Under the pieces are notes generated by a model, which was not told the origin of the DNA, searched no databases, and worked only from the letters and a program-made list of their open reading frames with translations. Positions 8,000 through 15,957 of a stretch of DNA of 64,000 nt are shown piece after piece. The stretch is from Cohnella sp. SGD-V74 (GTDB lineage Bacteria; Bacillota; Bacilli; Paenibacillales; Paenibacillaceae): contig NZ_PVYW01000017.1 in NCBI RefSeq assembly GCF_003001675.1, positions 145,627-209,626 on the forward strand, given 5' to 3'. Positions within the stretch are counted from its first letter, which is position 1; each line of letters begins with the position of its first letter. Made by a program: the position numbers and the translations under genes.

Positions 8000-8692
8000 A
8001 TGGAAGATTTATATCATTTCACGATCACGGGCGGAATTTCCGCCGCTACCTATATCCTTGTATTTGTCGTCGGAATCGTGAGCGCGGTTTTGGCCTGCTA
8101 TTTGCCCGTGCTTGCCATGTTTGCGGGTTATGTCCAAAGAGGGGCAGCCGGCGATAAAAGAAAAGCCTTCCTGATCGCGATCAACTTTATCTCGGGCATG
8201 GTCGTCACTTCACTGTTGACTGGTTTGATATTTGCGCTGCTCGGACAACAGTTCCTGCCTTTTGTTGAGAAATATCGTTTGCTAACCTGGGTTCCGCCCC
8301 TCTTCGACATAGCGGCTGGACTGCAGTTGCTTGGCGTCATTTCGTTCGCGATGCCTGCTTTCCAGAAGCCGCTCAGCCGGCCGGAACTCCCGCCAAGCAA
8401 CGCGGCCGCTTTCAAACTGGGGATTCCTTACGGACTTGTCATTTCGCCCTGTGCCATCCCCATCTTTTTTGCGCTGATTAGCTATATTGCACTTCAGGGA
8501 AGTCCGCTTCACGGAGCGCTGCTCCTGACGACCTATTCGTTAGGAAAAGGGGTGATCCTCATCGCTGTTGCCGTCTTTTCCATTTCCATTCTGCGCAAAT
8601 TCGCAAAATGGGGCGGCCCTGTCAAAAAAATCGCCGGCTACTTCTCAATCATAATTGGCATCGTTCTTCTGATTGTTGGATTTATGAAATAA
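8000..8692 (+). CDS. CcdA/DsbD-like transmembrane thiol-disulfide transporter
   Basis: Integral membrane protein of 230 residues with about six helices. Two conserved Cys lie in the first and fourth helices (ACYLP near residue 34 and SPCAIP near residue 150), the pair that carries reducing equivalents across the membrane in CcdA/DsbD proteins. ATG at 8000 follows AGGAGA. Sits between a small thioredoxin-like protein and a redoxin in one operon. Unlike classical ccdA genes it is not next to cytochrome c or ResA genes, so its acceptor is probably another extracytoplasmic thiol protein. Confidence 0.85.
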   Translation: MEDLYHFTITGGISAATYILVFVVGIVSAVLACYLPVLAMFAGYVQRGAAGDKRKAFLIAINFISGMVVTSLLTGLIFALLGQQFLPFVEKYRLLTWVPPLFDIAAGLQLLGVISFAMPAFQKPLSRPELPPSNAAAFKLGIPYGLVISPCAIPIFFALISYIALQGSPLHGALLLTTYSLGKGVILIAVAVFSISILRKFAKWGGPVKKIAGYFSIIIGIVLLIVGFMK

Positions 8693-8710
8693 GTGGGAGG
8701 AGAATCATTC

Positions 8711-9355
8711 ATGTCCTTAAATCAAACGCTGGAAGAAATGAAACAACAGTTTATCGCCCAATCGCCCGCAGAAGTCCAGGCCGCGATGTTCCGTTCGATC
8801 CGGGAGCAGCAGCAGTCGGGAATCCCGTATGGCCTGCAGGAGGGGCAGAAGGCGAAAGATTTTACGCTGAAAAATGCGATGGGCATCCCCGTCCACTTGT
8901 ATGAAGAATTGGCCAAAGGACCTGTCGTTCTCACCTTCTACCGCGGAGGCTGGTGTCCTTACTGCAACTCGCAGCTCCGGGCGTATCAGAAAGTGCTGCC
9001 GGAAATTGAAGCACAGGGCGCCAGGCTTATCGCCGTTAGCCCGCAAAGCCCGGACAACACGCTTTCCCAGCAAGAGAAGGAAGAGCTGCAATTCCAGGTC
9101 CTGAGCGATACGAACGGTCTGGTCGCCGCCTTTTACAATATTTTGTACGATGTGCCGCCCTATATTCAGGAGATGATGACGAATCTGTTTCAACTCAATC
9201 TGGCCGAATACAACGCGACCGATCGGTGGATTCTCCCCATCCCCTCCACCTTCATGATCGACGAATCGGGCATTATTCGTTCCGCGTACGTCAACCCGGA
9301 TTTCATGAAGCGCCCGGATCCCGAGGATATTCTGCATGAGCTAAGGAAGCTGTGA
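8711..9355 (+). CDS. AhpC/TSA-family peroxiredoxin-like protein
   Basis: Redoxin of 214 residues with a thioredoxin fold. The active site is GGWCPYC (Cys82, Cys85), the CxxC form of the 'peroxiredoxin-like' subgroup rather than the single peroxidatic Cys of typical AhpC. Residues 1-35 are a helical extension and the C-terminal part holds the IPSTFMIDESG segment of redoxins. No signal peptide. ATG at 8711 has GGGAGGAGA upstream. Last gene of the redox operon; likely reduces peroxides or protein disulfides using electrons from its neighbours. Confidence 0.87.
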   Translation: MSLNQTLEEMKQQFIAQSPAEVQAAMFRSIREQQQSGIPYGLQEGQKAKDFTLKNAMGIPVHLYEELAKGPVVLTFYRGGWCPYCNSQLRAYQKVLPEIEAQGARLIAVSPQSPDNTLSQQEKEELQFQVLSDTNGLVAAFYNILYDVPPYIQEMMTNLFQLNLAEYNATDRWILPIPSTFMIDESGIIRSAYVNPDFMKRPDPEDILHELRKL

Positions 9356-9379
9356 GCTGCCCTCGACACGACTCCAGAC

Positions 9380-9599
9380 AAAGGGGCTGTGTCATAAGCA
9401 GGGACGTACAAGATTATCGATGAAAAAAGAAGGGCATCTATCTCCTGGAGACTGCCTCATACGGTCCTGAAATCACCTATTCACGGGTTTACCGTTCCCA
9501 TTTCAGGATCGTATAGCATCGGAAGGAGATAGATGCCCATTACCTGCATCCATCGATAATCGTTCGGTACGTCTCTTTTTACTTATGGGAAGCCCCTTT
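9380..9599. mobile_element. MITE-like palindromic element, copy A
   Basis: A 220-bp non-coding element. Outer inverted repeats AAAGGGGCT (9380-9388) and AGCCCCTTT (9591-9599), then GACGTAC/GTACGTC and GATTATCGATG/CATCGATAATC, and further complementary arms toward the centre, so the whole unit can fold into one long hairpin. A second copy in opposite orientation lies at 32264-32485. The ends resemble insertion-sequence termini of the GGGGCTGTCCCATAA type, so it may be a non-autonomous derivative. It sits between the redox operon and the VWA gene and may act as terminator for both. Confidence 0.75.
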
Positions 9600-9604
9600 G
9601 CTTT

Positions 9605-10328
9605 CTACTTAATGAGTTGATGCTCTCTTGCCGTCTTGATCCAGTCGGGAAACTCCTGAAGCAGCTTGGTGTAAAGACTCGTTTCATCCATCTTGGAGAT
9701 ATTGTTAATCTTGAAAAAGTTAGCATTGTCCACGAATCTTCCGCTTAAGTTGTCCAGCTTTTCAAGGAACTGAAATCCGGCGCTTCCGATTCCAACAAAC
9801 TGCCAGAAGATCCCCAATTTCGATGCAGCTCGAATCGCTTCCTCTGTCTGCGGCTTGTCCTGGTTATCCCCGTCCGTAATGAAAATAACGAATACCGGTT
9901 CCTCCAGAGGTCCATTGATTGCAGAGGCTTTACGGAAAAAGCCCTTTTTCTCCGTCGTATATTTCTTGACAATCCGATTAATCACGCCAGCGTATCTCGT
10001 TTCACTCTCGAGAGGGTAACTTTTAACGATTTTATTATCCACATATCCGTAGAAATTAGACTCTACCAGTTCTCCGACTTCATAGTCACGCTGCCCAAAT
10101 AAAAAAATGTCGATAGCCTGATTGTCGTCAAACTTAACGCCCAGAGCCAAAAGTTCTTCGACTACCTTTTGAACGGTTCCGTTTTTGAACGTAGACGCCA
10201 TTGAACCGGATATATCCAAAGCTAACGCCACTTTCGCCTTCTGATTTCCAAGGCGCAAGACTGGACGCAACATCATTTGCCTTTTTCTTAAGTTCAATGA
10301 AGTTCTTCTTCGCCAGATCGATACTCAT
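9605..10328 (-). pseudogene. VWA-domain protein, frameshifted near the N-terminus
   Basis: Von Willebrand factor A domain protein with a MIDAS metal site (DISGSM, and FITDGDN further on), similar to the VWA domain of tellurium-resistance-type (TerF/TerY-like) proteins. The best start is ATG at 10328, with GGAGGA 8 bp upstream and an N-terminus MSIDLAKKNFIELKKKAND. That frame leaves the VWA frame within the next codons; the VWA frame itself can only start at a TTG (10297) with no ribosome site. A single indel near the A-rich run at about 10280-10290 would join them. Either a recent mutation or a sequencing error. Its stop abuts a MITE-like element. Confidence 0.7.
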
Positions 10329-10376
10329 TGAAAACGTCCTCCGCATTTCATCTATTGGAAACAAGTCTTACAGTTC

Positions 10377-10405
10377 ATTATATTGAACGCTTTTCTTTAT
10401 GGCAA
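10377..10405 (-). promoter_or_regulatory. Promoter of the VWA gene
   Basis: Minus-strand -35 TTGCCA (10400-10405) and -10 TATAAT (10377-10382) with a 17-bp spacer, about 50 bp upstream of the ATG at 10328. A good SigA-type promoter. Confidence 0.65.
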
Positions 10406-10594
10406 TGAGGGCGGTATGCAGCAGTCAGGCTTGGTAAAATGCTTTTTCAAGAACAGACTGAGGAATCCCCCCCCCTCTCCCCAAAGGATTAAATCCCTCG
10501 GAGGGATGACCAGAACATTATCTGCACAGCCATTATGCTTCATCAGTTACATTCATGATATAATATTTGTAAGCATAGATTGGTGTTGATTGCT

Positions 10595-11354
10595 ATGCAC
10601 GATCTGCTGGATCCTAAAAACGATTTCGTATTTAAACGCATCTTCGGCAGCGAAGAAAATAAGGATATCTTGCTTGCTTTCCTCAATCGTACCTTTACGG
10701 AAGCTGGAGAATCTCCTCTGACCGAAATCATCTTGATGAACCCTTACACAGACAAGGATTCTCCTCGAGACAAGCAATCCATATTTGACATCCAAATTTT
10801 ACTGGAGCAAACAATACTCAGATCAGCTTGAAGAAGGTCAGTCATACAAGAAGCTTCGAAAATGTGTGACCATCAATATCCTGAATTTCACCATTCTACC
10901 TAATGATCGTTACCATAGCGTTTTTCATCTCCGAGAAGACCAAAGCGGAATCACCTTCATTGATGACATCGAGATACACATCATGGAACTATCGAAGCTG
11001 AATCAACAAAACATACCTGATGAAGGCGGTTTGCTCAATTGGCTGCTGTTCCTGAAAAGTGAGGATACAAAAAATTGGGAGGTGTTGAAGGTGAATGAAC
11101 CTACTCTGGGCAAGGCGATGACCGCGCTTGAATTTTTAAGTCAAGATGCCGAAGCACGCAGGCAGTACGAAATGAGACAAAAGGCGCTTCATGATGAAGC
11201 TTCAATGATTGAAGGCGCACGTACAGAGGGCGAGACTAAAGGAAAATTGGAAATCGCCCAGAATTTGATTCAAATGGGCATGGATATTTCAAAAGTAGCT
11301 CAAGCAACCGGGTTGTCCGTCCAAGAGTTAAAGAAACTGCAAAAGACGCATTAA
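10595..11354 (+). pseudogene. Rpn/PD-(D/E)XK nuclease family gene, internally deleted
   Basis: Remnant of an Rpn-type (PDDEXK transposase-related nuclease) gene. The first frame begins MHDLLDPKNDFVFKRIFG at 10595 and reads to SIFDIQ at about 10795, then hits a stop. The second frame resumes at FYWSKQYSDQL (about 10793) and runs to 11354, ending in a helical tail. Intact relatives have about 25-30 residues between these blocks, including the core IEIQ catalytic motif; here they are missing and the frame is shifted. An extended -10 (TGATATAAT) lies about 30 bp upstream and a strong terminator follows. Probably non-functional. Confidence 0.8.
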
Positions 11355-11390
11355 ACTGCACAGATGAGGCCAACAACGTACGGTGAGCAA

Positions 11391-11436
11391 GAGCATCTCC
11401 TGAAGCGATCAGATCGCTCTGGAGATGCTCTTTTTT
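11391..11436 (+). terminator. Terminator after the Rpn-type gene
   Basis: A 10-bp perfect stem GAGCATCTCC / GGAGATGCTC with an inner CGATCAGATCG stem, followed by six Ts on the plus strand. Confidence 0.85.
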
Positions 11437-11506
11437 CAGCTTGCTACCACGGAAGCATTTCAAACGTTTCCCCCCGCTCCTCTTCCCTGGCTCTCAAAAA
11501 ACGCAA

Positions 11507-11538
11507 ATAAAAAAAATCCCCGGCCACACAAGGGATTT
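11507..11538 (-). terminator. Terminator after the Glu-Lys-Leu tRNA unit
   Basis: Minus-strand stem AATCCC / GGGATT followed by a run of eight Ts, 15 bp past the end of tRNA-Leu. Confidence 0.75.
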
Positions 11539-11552
11539 CAGCTTCTTAGTTA

Positions 11553-11638
11553 TGGTGCGGTCGAGAGGACTCGAACCTCCACGGTATTGCTACCGCCAGC
11601 CCCTCAAGCTGGTGCGTCTGCCATTCCGCCACGACCGC
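11553..11638 (-). tRNA. tRNA-Leu (anticodon GAG)
   Basis: An 86-nt class II tRNA with acceptor stem GCGGTCG/CGACCGC, encoded CCA, a long variable arm, GTTCGAGTC T-loop and anticodon stem CCAGC/GCTGG around loop TTGAGGG, giving anticodon GAG. Confidence 0.95.
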
Positions 11639-11687
11639 ATATGATGAACGTCGTCTGAGTAAGGATACTGCCTTCCCAGAGAAATAC

Positions 11688-11763
11688 TGGTGAGCCATGT
11701 AGGACTCGAACCTACGACACCCTGATTAAAAGTCAGGTGCTCTACCAACTGAGCTAATGGCTC
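11688..11763 (-). tRNA. tRNA-Lys (anticodon TTT)
   Basis: A 76-nt tRNA with encoded CCA. Acceptor GAGCCAT/ATGGCTC; anticodon stem CCTGA/TCAGG around loop CTTTTAA, giving anticodon TTT. Middle gene of the Glu-Lys-Leu unit. Confidence 0.96.
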
Positions 11764-11766
11764 TCA

Positions 11767-11841
11767 TGGTGACCCCTAGGGGATTCGAACCCCTGTTACC
11801 TCCGTGAAAGGGAGGTGTCTTAACCACTTGACCAAGGGGCC
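11767..11841 (-). tRNA. tRNA-Glu (anticodon TTC)
   Basis: A 75-nt tRNA with encoded CCA. Acceptor GGCCCCT/AGGGGTC (one G-T pair); anticodon stem CCTCC/GGAGG around loop CTTTCAC, giving anticodon TTC. First gene of the Glu-Lys-Leu unit. Confidence 0.96.
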
Positions 11842-11896
11842 ATTATAGGCCATTTGCCCTTGCGCTTAGCGCTGTCCGTTTCAGACGACAAAAATT

Positions 11897-11925
11897 ATTA
11901 TATCTGAAACAATCGCCTAAGGCAA
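11897..11925 (-). promoter_or_regulatory. Promoter of the Glu-Lys-Leu tRNA unit
   Basis: Minus-strand -35 TTGCCT (11920-11925), 17-bp spacer, -10 TATAAT (11897-11902), about 55 bp upstream of tRNA-Glu. The rest of the 338-bp gap between tRNA-Glu and tRNA-Ser holds only this promoter and the terminator near 12130; no credible gene was seen. Confidence 0.7.
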
Positions 11926-12113
11926 GTCCTTTTTCGGTCAAAACGCACTTTTTTTTATTTCTTTTTTCGAGCCCCTTCCCCGGTTCCATTTCTGCCAAAA
12001 GAGGGGAGCAAATCCGCCGGATGTCGGCATCCCGACGGTCGATCAACGCTGATCAAACCATGCTCAGGCCGACCGCCTGCAAAGCCTATTTTGCCCCAAC
12101 GCCGCCTGAACAA

Positions 12114-12150
12114 TCAAAAAGAGCCCTCCGGCGCAAGGCCGCGGGCTCTC
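12114..12150 (-). terminator. Terminator after the Asn-Ser tRNA unit
   Basis: Minus-strand hairpin with AGAGCCC / GGGCTCT arms and GC-rich inner pairs, followed by six Ts. Confidence 0.85.
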
Positions 12151-12179
12151 CTTAAGTCGTCTTTTATGAATTCCATGGG

Positions 12180-12270
12180 TGGCGGGGAGAGAGGGATTCG
12201 AACCCTCGCACGCATGACACGTCTACTCCCTTAGCAGAGGAGCCCCTTATAGCCACTTGGGTATCTCCCC
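12180..12270 (-). tRNA. tRNA-Ser (anticodon GCT)
   Basis: A 91-nt class II tRNA with encoded CCA and a long variable arm. Acceptor GGGGAGA/TCTCCCC; anticodon stem CTCCT/GGGAG around loop CTGCTAA, giving anticodon GCT. Confidence 0.95.
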
Positions 12271-12271
12271 A

Positions 12272-12347
12272 TGGCTCCCCGAACAGGACTCGAACCTGTG
12301 ACAACTCGATTAACAGTCGAGTGCTCTACCAACTGAGCTATCAGGGA
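12272..12347 (-). tRNA. tRNA-Asn (anticodon GTT)
   Basis: A 76-nt tRNA with encoded CCA. Acceptor TCCCTGA/TCGGGGA (one wobble pair), discriminator G; anticodon stem CTCGA/TCGAG around loop CTGTTAA, giving anticodon GTT. It lies 1 bp from tRNA-Ser. Confidence 0.96.
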
Positions 12348-12369
12348 AAGTTCAAAAGCGACAAGTAAT

Positions 12370-12398
12370 AATTTATCATGACGGCGATATTAAGTCAA
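12370..12398 (-). promoter_or_regulatory. Promoter of the Asn-Ser tRNA unit
   Basis: Minus-strand -35 TTGACT (12393-12398), 17-bp spacer, -10 TAAATT (12370-12375), 23 bp upstream of tRNA-Asn. Confidence 0.65.
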
Positions 12399-12499
12399 GC
12401 CTTTCGCAGAAGTTTTTTTCACTGTCTCTCCACCGCCTTTTTCTGTAAAAAAATCGCCCCACATTTAGGAAATTCGTTGACTTCATGCTCGCCCTTATG

Positions 12500-12520
12500 A
12501 TATTTATTGATTAATAAATC
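12500..12520. promoter_or_regulatory. Candidate TetR operator upstream of the regulator gene
   Basis: ATTTATT-GATT-AATAAAT inverted repeat about 40 bp before the TetR gene. A longer version of the same AT-rich palindrome lies between the regulator and the exporter gene. Confidence 0.5.
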
Positions 12521-12559
12521 ATTGCAGCCGCAATCGAAGAAACCGGAGTCGATGCCCCC

Positions 12560-13087
12560 TTGAGCCCTAATGAAGAAATCGCAGCAAGCCGTAAAGAGCA
12601 GATCTTGCAGAGCGCAGCAGCCTTGTTCGCTTCCCAGGGCTTCTACAAAACCACGACCGCGCACGTCGCGGAAGCTGTAGGCGTAACCCAGCCGTACGTA
12701 TTCCATTTTTTCAAGTCGAAAGAACAGCTTTACTTGGCCGTCTTGGAGAAGGCGTTCGACCGAATGATGAACCAGTTTTTCACGGTCAACGCACCTCCCG
12801 ATCAGCTCAGCACGGAGATGGGCCGCCAGTTCGAGCTCTTGCTCCAATCCCACCGCAACGAAATGCTGCTGCTCATGCAAAGCTTCACGACGCCGGAACC
12901 GGCCGTCAGAAATTTCGTGAAGGAAAAATATTCGTTCGCCTACGATCGGCTGGTGGAACGTTTTGTGAAAGCCGGCGTTCCCAATCCGCAATGGCAGGCG
13001 AGCATGTTTATCAGCTTGGGACTGATCGGGACGCTGGCCGAAGTGTTGGAATTGCCGAAGCTGGCGCCGTGGTGCGACTCCGAGTAA
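12560..13087 (+). CDS. TetR/AcrR-family transcriptional regulator
   Basis: DNA-binding repressor of about 175 residues. The N-terminal helix-turn-helix (residues about 10-56: RKEQILQSAAALFASQGF, then VAEAVGVTQPYVFHFFKSKEQL) is a clear TetR domain; the rest is the helical ligand-binding part. The start is uncertain: TTG at 12560 is the only standard codon in frame, with GGAG about 11 bp upstream. It lies 65 bp upstream of a DHA2-type MFS exporter, and near-identical palindromes precede both genes, so it most likely represses itself and the exporter until a drug or toxic ligand binds. Confidence 0.88.
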   Translation: MSPNEEIAASRKEQILQSAAALFASQGFYKTTTAHVAEAVGVTQPYVFHFFKSKEQLYLAVLEKAFDRMMNQFFTVNAPPDQLSTEMGRQFELLLQSHRNEMLLLMQSFTTPEPAVRNFVKEKYSFAYDRLVERFVKAGVPNPQWQASMFISLGLIGTLAEVLELPKLAPWCDSE

Positions 13088-13111
13088 TCGGAGTTTTCTT
13101 TCGCCACTCAT

Positions 13112-13132
13112 TTATTTATCAATAAATAAAGT
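13112..13132. promoter_or_regulatory. Candidate TetR operator upstream of the MFS gene
   Basis: Perfect 9-bp inverted repeat TTTATTTAT-CA-ATAAATAAA between the TetR stop and the exporter start, matching the AT-rich palindrome at 12500-12520. Confidence 0.55.
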
Positions 13133-13152
13133 TATCAAAAAGGAGAGATCAC

Positions 13153-14577
13153 ATGTTCACAGCTTCGCGAATCCGTCTGTTAGTCGTCACCTGTATCGCC
13201 CTGTTCATGGCCATGCTCGACAATCTGGTCATCGGCGTCGCCCTGCCGTCTATTCAGAAAGATCTGAACGCCACCATGTCGGACCTCGAATGGTTCATGA
13301 ACGCCTACACGCTTGCTTTCGCCGTACTGCTCATTCCGTTCAGCGTACTTGGAGAATCGATCGGGAGGAAAAAGGTGTTTCTTGCCGGTGTCGTCGTCTT
13401 TTCGCTCGGATCGCTGCTGTGCGGCCTCAGCGAAACGTCGCTGTCGCTGATTCTGTCCCGCGCGCTCCAAGGCGTCGGAGGAGCGGCTATCGTCCCGCTG
13501 AGCCTGACGCTGGTCAACTCCGCCTTCCCTCCGGAGAAGAGAGCGGCCGCCATCGGCCTATGGTCGGGAATTTCCGGGCTCGGCCTCAGCGTAGGACCGC
13601 TTGTCGGCGGCCTTATTATGGAGGGAGCGCCTTGGCAGATGATTTTCTACGTGAATGTGCCGATCGGCATTCTCGCTGTCCTGTTCGGCTTTAAATGGCT
13701 CGCAGAGTCCCGCGGCGTCCGCAAGCCGCTCGATCCTGCCGGAGTGCTTCTGCTTGTCTCCGGGCTGTTCGGATTGATATTCGGATTGGAGAGAGGCAAT
13801 TCGGAAGGGTGGGGAGCGCCGATCGTCGTCGGTTCGCTTGCTCTTGGAGCGCTGCTGCTCATTCTGTTCTACTTCTGGGAAAAAACGCGCAAAGTGCCGT
13901 TTGTACGCTTCGATCTGTTCCGCAGCCGCGCATACTTCTTCTACACGTTCGCAGGCTTCTGGATGAACGCAGGGGTGTTCGGGGCAATCTTCCTGCTTAC
14001 TTTGTTCCTGCAGCAGGCGCAGGGCTTTACGCCGCTGCAGGCGGGCGTGCGGGAGATGGCGTGGACGACGATGACGATGATCGCCGCGCCGCTGGCCGGT
14101 CTCGCCATCAGCCGTCTGGGCAATCGCAACGTGCTGATAGCGGGGCTTCTGTTCCAGACCGCCGCTCTGGCCTGGTTCGCTCTGCTCATCCAGGCGCGCG
14201 GCGTCGACTTCCCGTTCGTCGCGATGCTCGGACCGATGATGCTCGCCGGTACCGGGATGGGCCTCAGCTTCACGCCGCTCTCGCACGGTCTGATCTCTTC
14301 CGCCCCCGAAGACGCGGCGGGGGAAGCAAGCGGCGTCGGCAACGCCACAAGGGAGCTCGGAGGCGTATTCGGCATCGCGATCGGCGGACTGATCTTCCAA
14401 TCCGGCTCGGCGATTCGATCGCCGCAGGATTTCGCCGATCATATCGTGCCCAGCCTTGGCGCCGGGTCGCTGATGATGGCGCTCGCGCTGCTCGGCATCG
14501 CGATCTTCGTGCGCGGCCGATCGACAGCGGCGCAATCCGCACCAAGCTCCGCCAACGAATCGCCCTCCGCCGTTTAA
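13153..14577 (+). CDS. MFS drug:H+ antiporter (DHA2 family, 14 helices)
   Basis: Integral membrane exporter of 474 residues. The N-terminus (MLDNLVIGVALPSIQKDL) and the ESIGRKKVFLAG loop are characteristic of the EmrB/QacA group; hydrophobic segments fit 14 transmembrane helices. ATG at 13153 follows AAAAAGGAGAGA. Expected to expel toxic compounds using the proton gradient. Controlled by the upstream TetR protein. Its stop overlaps the stop of the convergent SprT gene by 2 bp (14574-14577). Confidence 0.9.
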   Translation: MFTASRIRLLVVTCIALFMAMLDNLVIGVALPSIQKDLNATMSDLEWFMNAYTLAFAVLLIPFSVLGESIGRKKVFLAGVVVFSLGSLLCGLSETSLSLILSRALQGVGGAAIVPLSLTLVNSAFPPEKRAAAIGLWSGISGLGLSVGPLVGGLIMEGAPWQMIFYVNVPIGILAVLFGFKWLAESRGVRKPLDPAGVLLLVSGLFGLIFGLERGNSEGWGAPIVVGSLALGALLLILFYFWEKTRKVPFVRFDLFRSRAYFFYTFAGFWMNAGVFGAIFLLTLFLQQAQGFTPLQAGVREMAWTTMTMIAAPLAGLAISRLGNRNVLIAGLLFQTAALAWFALLIQARGVDFPFVAMLGPMMLAGTGMGLSFTPLSHGLISSAPEDAAGEASGVGNATRELGGVFGIAIGGLIFQSGSAIRSPQDFADHIVPSLGAGSLMMALALLGIAIFVRGRSTAAQSAPSSANESPSAV

Positions 14578-15068
14578 TCGCCCAGCCGCCGCGCTCCCGC
14601 GTCGTCCGCGGGAGCCGCATGAAACAGCTTCAGCTTGCCCCTGCACTTGCCGCACGCGTACTTCCGAGGGTCCGTGCGGCGCTTGCGGGGGTATTGCATG
14701 CCGCAAGCCTGGCACACGAGCAAATACTTCACCGGAAGGCGTCTCGCCGCCCCGGGAAGAGCGCGGCAGTGCCTGGTCGCGCCTACCTTAACGAGCAATT
14801 GCTTGAAGTCCGCGTCGCGATGCTGGAATCCTTTGCGCTGCAAATGCAAATGATAATGGCACAGCTCGTGCTTGATGATCGCTTCCGTCTCTTCCGCCCC
14901 GTACGCTTCAAGCTGATGCGGGCTGATCTCGATATTGTGGCTTTGCGTAAAATAGCGGCCGCCCGTCGAGCGAAGCCGCGAGTTAAAGGTAGCTTTGTGC
15001 AGAAACGGCCGGTCGAAATATTCCAAGGACACGCGCTCGACCCACCGCTGCAGTTCTTGATCCCTCAT
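14574..15068 (-). CDS. SprT-like zinc metalloprotease family protein
   Basis: Protein of about 164 residues with the HELCHYHLH metal-binding motif (HExxH plus a further His) and a C-terminal zinc ribbon (CQACG and CGKCRGK pairs), the arrangement of SprT/Spartan-like proteins. ATG at 15068 follows GGGGAGGGA; a longer frame from 15095 has no ribosome site. Cytoplasmic. Bacterial SprT-like proteins (B. subtilis YdcK) have no settled function; the domain is linked to DNA-protein crosslink proteolysis in eukaryotes. Confidence 0.87.
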   Translation of the reverse strand: MRDQELQRWVERVSLEYFDRPFLHKATFNSRLRSTGGRYFTQSHNIEISPHQLEAYGAEETEAIIKHELCHYHLHLQRKGFQHRDADFKQLLVKVGATRHCRALPGAARRLPVKYLLVCQACGMQYPRKRRTDPRKYACGKCRGKLKLFHAAPADDAGARRLGD

Positions 15069-15198
15069 GCCGACAATCCCTCCCCGGCCCTGCAATTCAC
15101 GTCTCGGAAACCGCCCGTCCGAGCTTGGCCTACTTGAATTGTAGCCCCGTATTGGGCTACACTGTCAAGTAGAAATGGTTGAGGGGAGACTGCGTTAC

Positions 15199-15555
15199 AT
15201 GCCTGAAATGTCCTACGTTCTTCTGCAGCACGAGCAAGGAAATCTCGATTTCGTCGAGATGCCCGCTTCCCACGCTTACCAGCTAAGCGCCTTGAATCTG
15301 CGCCTTCATAAAGAGCTGTCCAAGCTGACCGCGGACAACGTGCCGAACCTGCCGAGAGCGATAGCCGAATTTCGCGCGCTCGATCTGCTCGACGAGAAGC
15401 AATCTCCGATCGGGGGATTGCATTACGTGAACGAGCTGGAGCGCACATTCGCTTCGATTCGCGAAGGCTCCTATCCGCTGATCGCGCTGCTGACCGAGAT
15501 CCGCGCTCTTCAAGCGCAACTGGAGCAGTGGTACGAGGAAGAGGATCTGCTCTAG
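15199..15555 (+). CDS. Hypothetical protein, 118 residues
   Basis: Small acidic, helix-rich soluble protein without signal peptide or known motif. ATG at 15199 follows GGGGAGA with 9-bp spacing, better than an in-frame ATG at 15175. The C-terminus (LTEIRALQAQLEQWYEEEDLL) is amphipathic. It diverges from the SprT gene and precedes cmpA. I do not recognise the family. Confidence 0.7.
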   Translation: MPEMSYVLLQHEQGNLDFVEMPASHAYQLSALNLRLHKELSKLTADNVPNLPRAIAEFRALDLLDEKQSPIGGLHYVNELERTFASIREGSYPLIALLTEIRALQAQLEQWYEEEDLL

Positions 15556-15646
15556 CCCAGCACAAATCCGATTCGGACCTGCACGGTCATCCGCCCAATC
15601 CCATATGCTAGCAATACAGCATGAGATGGGAGGAGGACGATTTTCA

Positions 15647-15796
15647 ATGCCTCAATGGCTTTGCAACCAGTTAATGTCCGCTTTTCAGAAGAAAGACCGC
15701 AGGCAGATCCGTCTGCTGAACGATTGCTGGTTTTATTATCGGGGCAAACCCGACAAATCCAAGGATACGAAAGATACCGCAGGCTCCACCCCTTGA
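15647..15796 (+). CDS. cmpA: Cortex morphogenetic protein CmpA
   Basis: A 49-residue protein starting MPQWLCNQLMSAFQKKDRR and continuing with LLNDCWFYYR, which matches the short sporulation protein CmpA of Bacillus (37 residues: MPxWL start, KDxxQIKLLN and CWxFYRK blocks). CmpA restrains cortex assembly until the coat is correctly built, targeting SpoIVA quality control with ClpXP. The ATG at 15647 has GGGAGGAGG about 9 bp upstream; an upstream in-frame ATG (15605) lacks one. The C-terminal extension beyond YRGK is not in the Bacillus protein. Supports a spore-forming host. Confidence 0.85.
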   Translation: MPQWLCNQLMSAFQKKDRRQIRLLNDCWFYYRGKPDKSKDTKDTAGSTP

Positions 15797-15802
15797 ATTC
15801 AC

Positions 15803-15854
15803 GAAAAAAGGATCCTCCGCAGCCGACGAGCGGCGAACGGAGAGATCCTTTTTT
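15803..15854. terminator. Bidirectional terminator, cmpA / nitroreductase
   Basis: AAAAAAGGATC ... GATCCTTTTTT arms around a GC-rich loop with inner CCG/CGG pairs. Works on both strands, between the convergent cmpA and nitroreductase genes. Confidence 0.85.
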
Positions 15855-15957
15855 AGCGTAGCCAAGCAAAAACGCCTTCGTCGTCCTCAGGACGGTGAAT
15901 GTGTTTTGTCGGAGACGATTCAGATAAGGATAGCGAATTTTATACTTGCTGAATCGT

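Noticed and set aside
11843..12046. 67-codon minus-strand frame between tRNA units
   Set aside because: Overlaps the tRNA-Glu promoter, lacks a ribosome site and has no family resemblance.
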